NCBI RefSeq assembly: GCF_000143415.4
Contig: NW_003314297.1
Coordinates: forward strand, 515,840 to 579,839
DNA length: 64,000 bases
Direction: 5' to 3'
Origin: Selaginella moellendorffii
Lineage: Eukaryota > Streptophyta > Lycopodiopsida > Selaginellales > Selaginellaceae
Under the pieces are notes generated by a model that did not search any database, had not been told where the DNA came from, and worked only from the letters and a program-made list of their open reading frames with translations. The position numbers were made by a program, and so were the translations under genes. Numbering within the stretch: position 1 is the first letter of the stretch; every line of letters begins with the position of its first letter. This document shows positions 23,530 to 34,445 of this stretch, one piece after another.

Positions 23530-25253
23530 GAGCACCAGAGAGCACTCTCAAGAGGACTTCTCAACAGGTGCACATTGTCAACATGACAAGATATGGTGGA
23601 GGTCCTGGTCCATTTTTCGTCCCAATGCAGATTGGTACTTCCTCTTATAGGGTGGATGCTTTGGTTGACTCCGGTTCTGGAAGCAACATATCTCTCTTGA
23701 AGCTGCCCTTTCAGCATAGCTATAGATCGCTGAGAGCTCCTCCATCGTGCTCAAGACCTTCGCCAACCACACTGTTCCTCCAACGGGCATTTGCTATGGT
23801 GTCAAGGTCTTTGTGCAAGGTGTTATTTCGGAGGCAGATTTCCTTGTGGTTGACTACCAACATCTTGGAACATCCTCTTTGAAGGACTCTATCATCCTTG
23901 GCCGCTCATAGCAAGTCACAGCCCATTGCACCATTGACAGCACAAAAGGCAAGATGGAAATTAGCGATGGAACCCATAGTGCCACCTTTCTCAACAACCA
24001 CGGCAGAGCTCTTTCTTAGCAAGCCCAGCAGGCTCAGACTAAGATGGCCTCCACACCACACTCCCTCATGAGCTCATAGAGGTTTTTCCTGAGTTGGCGG
24101 TGGAGTTGACCATCTATATGACAGATGCTTTCTCATGCAATGCGATTGACATGGTTGGAGGCGAGTCAGATAGCCCGAGACATCTCTCAGCTTCACTCTC
24201 TTTATTTGAGAGTAAGGCCGAGCCTCTAGACACACCCTCTTTATTTGATGGTGGGGCTTATAAAGTACGGGCCCCTATATCCAACTTTTCGGAGTGTTTC
24301 TCGATAGAGGAAGGGCTCCTCGATTCATTTCTTGCATGGGACCAACTCTCTCTTCTGGAGCTCGATGACACAGTCACTTCAGACCAGGCCCATCTTTCAC
24401 AGGACACAGCTGAACTCAATCCTCCTCAGCAACTGTCTGAGGTGTCACACAGCCCGCATCTTCCAACTAAAATCGCGATAGCTGACAACTCTAAGCATAT
24501 TTTGTCATGCCGTTTCTTGGAGATAAAGGATGACATCCGGACACAAAACTGGCAGAAAGAATCAAGCCAATTAGATGTGCTGCATGCGAGTTATAGCTCT
24601 TTGAGTTTAGAATTTCCTACCGTGGAGCTCCCGGTACAAGTCCAAGTGTATTACATTGAAACTTTAGCACCAGACTTGGACTGGACTTCAGTAGAGGATC
24701 TCCCTTCACTTGCAGAGTACTTGGCTACAGTCCTTGCATTGGACATCGAGCGCTCAGAGCATCAGAAGCAAAGAGAACAATAGACAAAAACTCAGGATCC
24801 AACAGCAGCATTCTTGCCTGACTTGCTAGAGATGGTCTTGCCAGATGTGGTATCCTTAGCATCTTTATTTGAAGAAGAGGACACTCCTATGATTATAGCT
24901 TATTTTGACGGTGCTTTCTACACCAAAAACCAGGTTGCCGGCATTGGAGTTTGGATGATTGATTCTATGGAGAACAAAGTAGCCGACCTCTCTATCACTT
25001 TGCCAGCAACATTAGCTAGTGAAGCAGAGTACTTGGCGGCTATCAGAGCCATGTGGTTGGCCACAGATCTCAAGTTTAGGTGAGTCACTTTCATTGGAGA
25101 TGTGCAACTCATCATACGCCAACTTACTGGAGAATACCAAGTCCGCAAAGAGAACCTGAAAGAGCTATGGCAGCGGGTGGTCAACCTGAAGGACGAGTTC
25201 TCTCAGGTGACATTTCAAAGTGTCCCTCATGAAGAAAACTTTTGGGCGGACAA
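23530..25253 (+). pseudogene. Gag/protease and plant-type RNase H remnants of another gypsy lineage
   Basis: A retropepsin-like site is seen as VDALVDSGSGSNISLL (23650-23700). After a long unrecognised spacer frame (24094-24783) comes an RNase H of the cellular/plant type: IIAYFDGAFYTKNQVAGIGVW (24890-24955), ASEAEYLAAIRAMWLATDL (25017-25070), then, after a stop, FIGDVQLIIRQLTGEYQVR and SVPHEENFWADKLS (to 25253). This second RNase H type is typical of the Tat branch of Ty3/gypsy (established knowledge). The stretch ends exactly where the family B polyprotein resumes. Confidence 0.65.
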
Positions 25254-25800
25254 GTTATCATATGAAGCATTCACCTGAGGTGGCTATTCCTTTGATGCAG
25301 TTGTTACGCAAGAATGTGCCATTCGAGTGGAAACAGCCACAAGAGGAGAGTTTTGTGGCGCTAAAACCATTGTTGAGTGAGACTTCAGTGCTTCGCATTG
25401 CTGATCCATCGAAACCTTATGAGGTGACATGCGATATGAATGGTTATGCACTGGGAGGAGTTCTCATGCAAGAGGGACAACCTATTGTATATGAGAGTCA
25501 AACTTTGAATTTTGCGGAGCAACGCTATTCCACATATGAACAAGAGTTACTCTCTATTGTTCATGCTTTAGGGATGTGGCAGCACTATCTTTATGGTGCA
25601 ATGTTCGTGGTGTTGACAGATCACAAACCACTTGTGTATCTTTTCACACAGAAGGAGTTGAACACTAGGCAAGTTCGTTGAACATGGAGTTTGAGGAGTT
25701 TTCTATTGAGCATCATCTGGGAAAATCAAATGTGGTGGCAGATACTTTATCTCGTGTTCGTCATATGACGATGTTACAAACACAATTTTATAATCATTTG
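25254..25800 (+). pseudogene. Family B RT connection and RNase H
   Basis: Resumes the family B polyprotein: MKHSPEVAIPLMQLLRKNVPFEW, VLRIADPSKPYEVTCDMNGYALGGVLMQ (first catalytic Asp region, here CDMN), EQRYSTYEQELLSIVHAL (catalytic Glu) and VLTDHKPLVYLF (catalytic Asp). After a frame break, FSIEHHLGKSNVVADTLSR (25700-25755) closes the domain. Confidence 0.8.
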
Positions 25801-25849
25801 AGTAAGGTGGTCAACGAGTTTGGGCAGTTGGTTGAACATGCTTAGGCTC

Positions 25850-27050
25850 AAGATGTTGAGGTGGCCTCTTTGCAAGACTAGATGGAAGCCCCTTTCTTAT
25901 TGGTGGATGGGATTCTTTACTACAATGGTCTTGTATATTTGCCATGGGTGGATGCGTTAATTACTCAAGTTTTATTCCACTATCATGATCGTCCAGAGGC
26001 CGGTCATTTTGGGGGGAAAAAGACGTATGAGTTGATTAAGTGCAACTTTTATTGGAGGAATATGAAGGCTGATATCCTCAAGTCATGTGAGCTTTGTCAG
26101 CGGGTTAAGATGCCACAGGAGAAGCCAGGGGGATTTTTGCAACCTTTACCTATTCTTCAGAGCCATTGGTGTAATATCTCTATGGACTTCATCACTTATT
26201 TGCCATGAACACAGAGGCAAAAGGAGCAAGTATGGGTCATAGTGGATAGGTTGACGAAGTATGTGCAATTTTTGGTTCTTCGGAAAATTGTCATTGCCTC
26301 AAACTTGGTTGTGGTTTACTTGGAGAAGGTTTTTTCTGATTTTGGTTTGCCAGAGGACATCATTAGTGATCGAGATTTAAAGTTCACCAGTGGATTTTGG
26401 AAAAGCTTTGCAAAGGCTATGCAAGTGACTTTGAAACTCTCGAGTGGAGATCATCCTCAAACGGATAGGCAAACCGAGTGTGTGGATTAGGTGGTGGAGG
26501 ATATGCTACATTGTAGCATTGGTCAAAGGCAAGGACAATGGGATCTATATCTTTCGTTAATGCAATTTACTTATAACAATAACCAACATAGTGGAATTAA
26601 GCTAAGTCCTTACTTTGCCATGTTTGGAAGGCATCCTTGAACAGCGGTGGAGTTGGGATTGCATTTGAGTAAGGACATTCAAGATAAGCTTGATTCCGAG
26701 GCAACTGATCTAGCCACAAAACTTGATGAGATTCTGGTGGTGTGCAAACAGAATTTGCAAGCAGTTTAGGATAGAATGGAGAAGTTTGCCAATGAGCATC
26801 GCCAATTCCGGGAATATAAAGTGGGTGATCTCGTCTTTGTGCAAGTGATCTTTCCGTCAAGTGAGCGGTGGAACACCTTGGTGCCTTTACGGACAAGGAA
26901 GAGTGATAAAATTTCCTATTGATATGTTGGTTCATATGAAGTGCTGGAGAGCATTGGTAAAGTGGTTTATCGGGTGTGGCTGCCAGCTAGGGTGAAAATT
27001 CATCTGATATTTTATATCAGCCAGTTGAAAGGTGTACTATTTTGAAGTGA
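25850..27050 (+). pseudogene. Family B integrase
   Basis: H2C2 zinc finger: HYHDRPEAGHFGGKK then SCELCQRVK (25980-26105). Catalytic core: ISMDFITYLP (first D, 26180), IISDRDLKFTSGFW (second D, 26365), SSGDHPQTDRQTECVD (Glu region, 26440). Then QFTYNNNQHSGIKLSPYFAMFGRHP, the C-terminal VGDLVFVQV, and HLIFYISQLKG (27030). Stops at 26206, 26488, 26638, 26767 and 26921 break the frame. Confidence 0.8.
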
Positions 27051-28162
27051 CGGGCCCAATGCCTCTTTAATGTATACGTTTGTGGAAGATGGACCAGGAG
27101 CTTGAGTAGGGTTCCCCAGAAAGGGTGATCATTAGTACAACTCATCTGTCGTGAATGTGACTTCGGGTATCGAAAGTTACCTGTCGACTAGTCCTTACAG
27201 ACACTCTTACCTTACTGCCACGATGGCAGGAGGTCGGTATTGCTGGTTCCCTTTATTAGCCCCTTTTGTTCAAGTGTTAGTAAACTAGACTTTGCATCTG
27301 TACTTGGCCGGATGAGCATAAGGAAGGAATTCCTAAGTGTCTATTTAGCTAAGCATACTTGGCCTGGCTTGTTAGTTCTCTTTTGCTCTGTCTTGCACTG
27401 GCTTGACAAGAACCCTCGTGTATTGAGATTGGTCCCTCAATATTGTTACATGATAGCTTATTGTGTCTGCCAAACACCCTCACTATCATGCCCTTTGTGT
27501 TAGTCTCATTTCGGTCCCAAATGCTATTTATGGAAAGTGTCTAGATTCGCTCATTTGGCATATCTACGAAATGTAGAGATTGTCTTGAACACAACGGTGT
27601 TCATCCCATGTCCAAATTCGCAATCTAGAGACATTCCATATTTAGTAAGTTTCGAGCTTGTCCCAGAGACTAACTCCTGATACTAGAGGAGGCTTGGGGT
27701 GAAAGCCCAAAGCGTGTGTTCTTTAAGGGGGGGGGGGGCTGTGGGGGGTTCCAAATGTATAGTAGGGATAGTGGGTAGGTCGGGCATGGCCAACCAATTT
27801 GAGGCATAGTTTAGCTCTTGCTTGCGTGTTTATCCTTGTTCTGTGTTCAGTTTGGGTTTAAGCCCAAGTTCCATTCCATGCTAGTTGGTGGAGTACCCAT
27901 ATCCTCACGTTAGGCCACCGGTATGCTGAAATAGCGCCAGACTCCGTTTGGCTCCGTTTTGGGTGTTGGTCCTAGCATTGGGATGCTGGTTGCTCCAGGA
28001 CTGTTCCAAGTCGCTCCAGGCTCCTGTTCCTTCTCTCCTTGGGCTATATGCTCGGGAGTTGCTCCGTGGTTTGGTACCACCACTCTTTGGCTTCACGCTT
28101 GGGAGTTTGGCACCATTCCTTCGTTCAGTGGCCCAAGGCCCTGAACCTCGGGTTCCTATGGA

Positions 28163-28200
28163 CACGTGGCATGTGACACGTGGCATCTGTCACGTGGCAT
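28163..28200. repeat. Three G-box decamers at exact 14-bp period
   Basis: CACGTGGCAT occurs at 28163-28172, 28177-28186 and 28191-28200, separated by GTGA and CTGT. CACGTG is the G-box/ABRE core bound by plant bZIP and bHLH factors (established). Here the units lie about 120 bp before the family B 3' LTR. Confidence 0.7.
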
Positions 28201-28230
28201 AAAAAGGGTTTAGGTTCCGCTTCGTGGTGT

Positions 28231-28257
28231 TATCCTATGGTAAATCACCATAGGATA
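28231..28257. repeat. Perfect 11-bp inverted repeat
   Basis: TATCCTATGGT (28231-28241), a 5-nt loop AAATC, and ACCATAGGATA (28247-28257). It can form a hairpin in the family B 3' region, about 65 bp before the LTR. Confidence 0.8.
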
Positions 28258-28321
28258 AAGGGTCAAAACCACGTGCGCTACATTCGTCCTTGGGACAAGG
28301 ACTTTGTTGGTGGGGAAGAAT

Positions 28322-28554
28322 TGTTAGGCGTTAACTTTGACCACGTGGTCAACATCGGTCAAAGGGAGGCTTAAGGATATATTAAGGCATGTTAGGGTGA
28401 GGGACTTAACCTACCCTAGGGCTCATAGTGGAGCGGCAGCACAGTAGAGCTTTTAAGGTAACTTGGGGGTGGTTGGGTGGTGAGGAACTTCAAAAGGTGG
28501 TATATTATAGTTTAGGGCGACTAAATCTCTGTCTTTCTGTGCCAGATTATAACA
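28322..28554 (+). repeat. 3' LTR of family B
   Basis: 233 bp and clearly homologous to 7178-7411, differing by scattered substitutions, including TTTGACCACGTGGTCAAC retained and ATCATAACA versus ATTATAACA at the end. The divergence between the two LTRs indicates that the element is not recent. Confidence 0.9.
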
Positions 28555-28629
28555 ATCACAGCCAGGATCCAAACGAGGTAGAGGTCCAGGAAAGAGACCT
28601 TTGAGTAGGATCGCTTCTTCTTTCTCCAT
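28555..28629 (-). pseudogene. ACR3: ACR3 5' part, separated by the family B insertion
   Basis: The minus strand reads VSFLDLYLVWILAVM, the first membrane segment of ACR3 proteins (usually SFLDRYLTLWI). It ends exactly at the duplicated target ATCAC (GTGAT on this strand). Joining across the element brings it to MVSVVLLGYYRVREAF and NITSVSLPIAVG at 7177-7080, in one frame. The ATG at 28629 is in a different frame from this segment, so the start exon is lost, shifted, or lies upstream. Confidence 0.75.
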
Positions 28630-30071
28630 GAGAAAAAAGAAAATGAAGAAAATTAAGGCTGTGGATGGCAGGATTCAAACACGGGGGAAGCCCACATGAT
28701 TTCTAGTCATACTGATCTTGTTATCACTAAATATTTACACATTCTATAAAGTATATTATTTTCTATTCAATAAGACAATTCTAGCTTAAGCAGCCGACAT
28801 GTTTAGAATAATCTAATGTCCACCAAGCTCTGCTTGGATATATTGTCAAGTAGTTTACCAGTTTACAATTATTTTAAGTTACAATATAAGTTAAAAGTAA
28901 ACAGTTTGGTTTGTCATAACAATACTTTTTGGGGGACTATAATACATTTTGTTTAAAAGTATATAATATTAAATTTCCATCATTTTGAAGATCTAAAAAA
29001 CATTCTCCAAAATATTCATTATTTAGAAATTCCTTTAAATTACTTTTTCCAGAAAACAATGCAAGTTTACAATTCATTTTGATATAAAGTATATTTATAC
29101 TATTTAAGGATTGTAAAAATTTACCTTTATACAAAATAGATAGCAGTTTTGGGGGAGGTACATCTCCCAAGAGGGGAGGTATACTTGGGTGGCCTTGTAA
29201 AAAATTATGGAAGCATGTAAAATATATGAAAAAAGCATAAATCATTATAACATATATGTATGAGTCACAAATAATATCTTGAACATAATATTTTTTATGT
29301 ATGAGCATGCATTGGATTAGTCAAACACCATATATACAATCTTTTGCACTGCATAAATTTCAACTCCATATTGACACATTAGCAAATTTTAGACTTAAAG
29401 CTTCTAGTGTGATGTTTTCTAACACTGGAGTTAGGTTTTAATTGTTTTTGGATGCCATAAGCTAATTTTACTATCGTTAGGGCTATCTCCTTGGTAAGGG
29501 TAATGAAAAGTGTTTTGCACAAGAAGCCCAAATGCAACAAACCATTTTGATGTTAAAAACTTTAGTGCATATTAAAAATGCAAAAAATTGATGAAGCTAA
29601 TGCTTTACTGCACTTACAGTAAAATTCACTTGCTCGCAAAAAGACCACTTCACTCAACACTCCAAGCACTCAAAAAAATTAATCAAACAAACTTGCAGCC
29701 ACATTTCAATCAATTGAGCTTGTTGTTGTGCTCCAATTGATTGTGATTAGGGCACCACACTCTAAATAAACCATGAAAAATTGATCATATGATGTTCTAG
29801 AGTTTGAAACAAAACTTTATCAAAACAAGACATAGTTAAGGTTGACAGTTACCTACTTTTAACTCTCCAATCCATATAACTATACAAAACTTCTAAGGGT
29901 TGATTCATTATTATAAATGCATATCATGAAGTGGATTAGTTTATGTGAACTATCATGAAGAGGATAAAGATCTCATTTAACTAGAAGCTATAAATTAGCA
30001 TATGTCATAATTAAGAAATTTAATTATTTTAATTTTTTATAAATATAAATAATAAATAATATTTAAAAATT
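28630..30071. other. AT-rich flank with one lectin-like fragment
   Basis: Apart from the bulb-lectin-like fragment at 28950-29165, no coding signal is seen. The leftmost part would be the upstream flank of the ACR3 gene. Confidence 0.45.
28937..29165 (-). pseudogene. Bulb-type (GNA) mannose-binding lectin fragment
   Basis: The minus frame reads LSILYKGKFLQSLNSINILYIKMNCKLALFSG then CFLDLQNDGNLILYT. This matches the bulb-lectin plan L..G..L.S.N..Y.L.MQ.D.NLVLY followed by L.LQ.DGNLVIY. The QNDGNLILY piece keeps the QxDxNxVxY-type mannose site with I for V. The first site is degraded (KMNCKLALF), so binding by this part is unlikely. No signal peptide or full domain is visible. Confidence 0.5.
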
Positions 30072-30479
30072 CATTTTGTAAAGTCCAAGTGTACAGCTAT
30101 GATACTATATACTAATATTAGTGTAGTGGGATTTTGGTAGCCATCGGATTGGTTTTAATATGGACCACTCGCTCCTGTATATAAACTAGGGTTTTTAGGC
30201 TAATTAATATGCATATTTTTTTCTATGCACTTACATTGGTGGAGGTGAAGGGCACTTTTGATTGTTTCTGAGGAGTTTTTGGATTTGAGATTTTGGTTTA
30301 GATTTAACTTTTGCATCATCTAGATTTAGTTTTTTCCATTTCCTTTTCTTTTTGTTTTTTTTCTTTTGGGATTTTGGTTTAGATCTAGCTTTTGCATTGT
30401 CTAGATCTCTCTTTCCTTTTAGTTTTTTTCATTTCTCTTCTTTTGCTATTTCCTTTTCATCTTCATGGCAAAGTAGTAG

Positions 30480-31400
30480 TTTCCTTCTCCTTTGACTCTG
30501 GGGTAGTACTTGGTGCAATTGCTTGATGTTATGCAATTATAATTGAACAACCAAATTCAATTGATGATAGTATCCATGGCATGTGGTATAACTCCTCCTA
30601 CTCTTGGTGCCAAGCTTTATGTTTAGCCGGAGTTATTTTGTGGGAATCTTAGGGATGATATGTACTATTGGTTCAATCATTTCACAGTGATTGCCACATA
30701 TCATTTTTGGGATGATGTTTGACGTTTGCGTGAGTTTCCCATATGTCTCTAAAGGATGGCGCTACAATGGTACAATGGTTTGAGCACAACCACTTATGGG
30801 GATTGGAGTATTCTCCCAAACATCTTCAAATGCGCATTTGAACATGCTGACAATTGTGATAATGCCTTTTAATAATTGCATTATCTTCGTCAAGGGCCAT
30901 CTAAGTTGTGATGTAATTTGGTATTTATTTCCAAAGCCTCTTGCCTCATGTGGAGCCAAATAAGTCAAAGCGGATCAAGCTAAAAATGTTGTGGCCAACA
31001 CTTCGTTAAAATATTGTAGGACTTGTGTATGCACGTGCTCTAGCAACCATTGACAATGCTATTTGCTTTGCATAATATTTTGAGATATCGCCTCTTCCAT
31101 TTTTTGCTACATATTCTTCAGCTCCACTTTCTATGGGCGATGGTCTTGTTCCAATAGAGGTTGATGCTATTGTTGCTTGAGTTCAATGACAAAGGCAAAG
31201 ACATGGTTGTGGCTGTGATGTTCACTATTGAGTGTGTGATGAAGTTAGTCATATTTATTAGCATTATCAACATTTTTCGGATTGGCAGCTTCTATTTCCT
31301 GGGTGGAGACCTTGGCATCAACAACATCTTATTAGTGCCACTGCAATGGAAGGTCTAAACACTAAGATGCATCTGAAATGCATTTGAGAAATGAAGAGTT
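30480..31400 (+). pseudogene. Family A gag region (copy 2)
   Basis: Frames are heavily broken; the region is collinear with copy 3 (63505-62790). A former zinc knuckle region lies near 31200-31290, where copy 3 still reads CxACDEVGHTYRHC. Little else can be said. Confidence 0.55.
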
Positions 31401-31424
31401 GCACAAGTAACAAAAGGACATTAC

Positions 31425-32196
31425 ATGAATAAGTTAGTGACCCCTCCATCTTTCTTTCGAGAGTATCATCAAGGGGTTCACTTGGCACTAATTCATTTAG
31501 TATTTACTTTTCAAGCTCATTTTTATAGCAAAAGGTCTCTTATTATTCTCTCTATGTTTGTTGATACAGGTTTAAGTTTATCCTCTATTGCTCGACTTAT
31601 TGCCACACGTTGCCATCTACACTTGTATCGTGTGGCGGAACTAATTTTCATTCTTTATGGCAATGACCTTACACATGCATATGCACAGGATGAAGTAGAC
31701 TTAATTGTGCGATCTCGAACTTAGGTTGTAGTCATTATGGGTGGTGCTGAGTCAAACTTTTAACCTCATCCTTGGTATAGATTGGTTACAGTGCAATTAT
31801 GCTAAATGTGACTTTAAGGCATCTCTCCCTTATTTCATACTTCCTTTTATTTCTTTCATTCCTTTCATTTCTATACTTTTTCATCCCTTTGCTTTTACCT
31901 CTACTTCCATTACTTTTGTCTTTCCACTACTTCCTCATATATTTCCATCTTGTTTTGCTCTTCTCTTTTCCAATCCTTTTAACAGTCTTTGTGTTGTACT
32001 AGTTGACCAACTCATGAAGGAATATGCCAATCTCTTTGAATTTGACCTATTGTCTAGGGCCAAGATTGCTACACATCATCTAATTCCAATCGGGGATGTT
32101 TGTCCAATCAAGATTCTTGTTCATTGTCGGTCACCCAAAGTGATCAAGATTTTATGTGCAAACATCAAAAAGATGTTGAAAAAGGGTGTTATTTGA
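31425..32196 (+). pseudogene. Family A protease and protease-RT linker (copy 2)
   Basis: The active site reads LSMFVDTGLSLSSIARL (31550-31600; D-T-G retained), and the second conserved strand ILGIDWLQCNYAKCDF (31770-31810). A T/C-rich linker (31830-31980) encodes hydrophobic runs on one frame. The RT start follows with LMKEYANLFEFDLLSRAKIATHHL (32010-32080) and KKMLKKGVI. Confidence 0.75.
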
Positions 32197-32429
32197 AAAT
32201 TGCGAAATCCTTGGGCATGTGAACCTCATCTTGTGATAAAGCCTGATGGGAGTTCATTTTTACATCAACTATTGTCCATTAAATGAAGTGACAATCCTAA
32301 ATGTGTACCCTCTTCCTTACACTGTTAATCTCTTAGATCGTCTAGAGAGAAGTCATTAGTTCACCAAATTAAATCTTACTTTTAGGTACTAATAAGTACC
32401 GATAACCGAAGAAGACATTCCTAAGACTA

Positions 32430-33400
32430 CTTTTCGTACACTATTTGGTTTGTACGAGTTCTTGATGATGCTGTTTGGTTTGAACAATGCTCTAGCAACT
32501 TTTCAATGGATGATGAATGAAGTTCTTTGTGATATGCCAAAGATGACTACTAACTTCATTGATGATGTTTTGATCCACTCAAAAGGGATGTGGGAGGAAC
32601 ATGTCCGTGATATTTGTAAAATATTGGATCGGTTACAGGACGTTGGTTTAAAGTTGAAGTGGTCAAAGTGCATGTTTGGGTCCAAGAACACGACTTATGT
32701 TGGGTATTATATTTCTTGTGAGGGTTTGCAAATTGATTTTGACAAACTTATGATTATTCGAAAGTTCCCTACCCCGAAGTGTGTGAATGATGTGTAGTTA
32801 TTCCTAAGCAAGATGCAGTATTTTGGTTATTTTGTGGATCATTGTTTTGATCGTACTGCACCATTGCAAGCGTTGCTAAAGTCATTGACATCACCTTTCA
32901 TTTGGTCTTGGATTGTGAGTAAGCATTCATGGATCTCAAAGAGCTATTGACGACTCTTCCTGTTTTGGCATATCTTGACTATACTCGACCTTTCATTTTG
33001 CGCATGGATGCTTCTGATATTGGTCTTGGAGGTATGTTGATGCAAAAGAGCCTGAATGTGTTTGATCAGTGCCATCCCATTGCATATATAAGCTGTATAT
33101 TACAACTAGCAAAAGTGAACAACTCCACAATAAAGGAGTGTTTAGCAGCAATCTAGGGTTTCAAGAAACTTCATGCATATCTACATTGTTTTTGGACATT
33201 ACTAAAAGGTGATCATATTACTGTTACTTCATTATTGAAGAAAAAAACCTAATTGGTCTTATTGCTCGGTGGGCCGTGAAACTTCAAATATATGATTTTG
33301 ATATTGTTCATCACCTGGGGAGTTCTATAGCTGATGCTAATGGCCTTTCTCGAGTTCCTCTTCCTTCTTCACTCTCTTCTCATATTTCTGACGAGCCTGT
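32430..33400 (+). pseudogene. Family A RT and RNase H (copy 2)
   Basis: RT: FGLYEFLMMLFGLNNALATFQWMM, then FIDDVLIHSKG (the catalytic box as FIDD), then KWSKCMFGSKNTTYVGYYIS. RNase H: LPVLAYLDYTRPFILRMDASDIGLGGMLMQ (catalytic Asp), HPIAYISCILQ, NSTIKECLAAI (catalytic Glu), KLQIYDFDIVHHLGSSIADANGLSR. Stops at 32797 and 33157 separate the parts. Confidence 0.8.
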
Positions 33401-34009
33401 TGTGTCAGCATCTGTGAATTTTCTAAATGAGGATTCTGTGCCATTGGTAATTGCTATACTTGACATTCAATGTCCATAAGGTGCAGAGCAAGATCTACCT
33501 TCTCTTGATGAGGTTCATGAGGCTAAAAATATTAAGTTATGGATTCGAAGGCTTCAAGATAAGTTTAAGAATTTTGCATCACTTGTTGATGACTTGCCAT
33601 TCCGGCAATTACATTCTCAATATCACATTGAAAAAAGCCTTCTTTATTTTATGGGGATGGATTCTGATGATCATTTATAGCTGGTGGTGCCTTCAATATT
33701 TATTCCATAGTAATATATCTTAATCTATAATCTATCAATATCTATCGGTATTTATCAACGTTCCTCTACATCCTGGCCCATCTACGAGAGAACCCTAATG
33801 GTCTTCCATTATTCAAAGAGGAGGGGATGATGTGAGGTTCAAATGTATAAGTACGATGCCATATACTAATATTAGTGTAGTGAAATTTTGGTAGCTGTTA
33901 GATTGGTTTCAATCTAGACCACTCGCTCCTATATATAAACTAGGGTTTTTGGGCTAATTGATATGCATATTTTCTATATTCCCTTTCCATATTCCATACA
34001 CTCACATTT

Positions 34010-34445
34010 AAATTTTATTTATGCATTATAGAATTTTATTTGATAAAATAAATATATATTAGTGATTTACTTACTGAGAAAAATATAAATACAATTTTAT
34101 ATCATATTAATATACTTGCATAAAAATTACATAAATCTAATTTTTATCCATAAAATTATATTAATATCAATTTAATAGATATTGACAGCATAAATCTTGT
34201 TATTATAATTCAATATTTTGCTGCAAGTACTCCATATTATTCTATAGAAATTTCAAGAAAACTAGTTTTAGATGGTTCTCTCCAAAATTCAATGAAATAA
34301 TTAGTAAGGTAATAAATGATTTATTGTAAGGACTTTCTAGTGAATGTAGAATTGTGTCTAATAATTATTATTGGAAACTCTTAATAATTTTAGAAAATAT
34401 AAATATTTTGAAAAATATGATATCACTATAACTACTTTAAGTGCC
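34010..34445. other. AT-rich spacer
   Basis: I see no coding or repeat signal here. Confidence 0.4.

Larger units (their letters stand above)
27051..28321 (+). other. Family B 3' untranslated region
   Basis: About 1.27 kb between the integrase end and the 3' LTR with no recognised protein. It includes a G homopolymer (27728-27738), a GC-rich stretch (27930-28150), three CACGTGGCAT units (28163-28200) and a perfect 11-bp hairpin (28231-28257). Frames in the GC-rich stretch carry no family motif. Confidence 0.6.
7178..28554 (+). mobile_element. Ty3/gypsy retrotransposon, family B, 21.4 kb with nested insertions
   Basis: LTRs are 7178-7411 and 28322-28554, both starting TGTTAGGCG and ending ATAACA, with ATCAC duplicated at 7173-7177 and 28555-28559. 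The primer-binding site TTGGTATCAGAG follows the 5' LTR, and a purine-rich GGTGGGGAAGAAT precedes the 3' LTR. Gag, protease and RT lie at 7440-9600; the rest of RT/RNase H and the integrase lie at 25254-27040. The polyprotein frame is interrupted after YYRRFQH (9600) and resumes at MKHSPEVAIPLMQLL (25257), so about 15.6 kb of other sequence lies inside. Many in-frame stops make it inactive. It is inserted in an ACR3 gene. Confidence 0.88.
30077..34004 (+). mobile_element. Ty3/gypsy element, family A (copy 2), integrase-deleted
   Basis: LTRs 30077-30233 and 33831-34004 share GATACTATATACTAATATTAG-like and CTAGGGTTTTT.GGCTAATT words. CATTT is duplicated at 30072-30076 and 34005-34009. After the 5' LTR comes TTGGTGGAGGTGAAGGGC, shared with copy 3 and likely the primer site. 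Order: gag (30480-31400), protease (31430-31790), RT (32000-32800), RNase H (32930-33400), start of integrase (33450-33680). It then jumps to the polypurine tract AAAGAGGAGGGGATGA. Many stops; inactive. Confidence 0.85.

Noticed and set aside
27948-28202. Plus-strand frame of 84 codons with a hydrophobic start (VLVLALGCWLL), like a signal peptide
   Set aside because: It ends in the G-box repeats, overlaps another open frame of similar length, and lies in the 3' region of a retrotransposon; no family seen.
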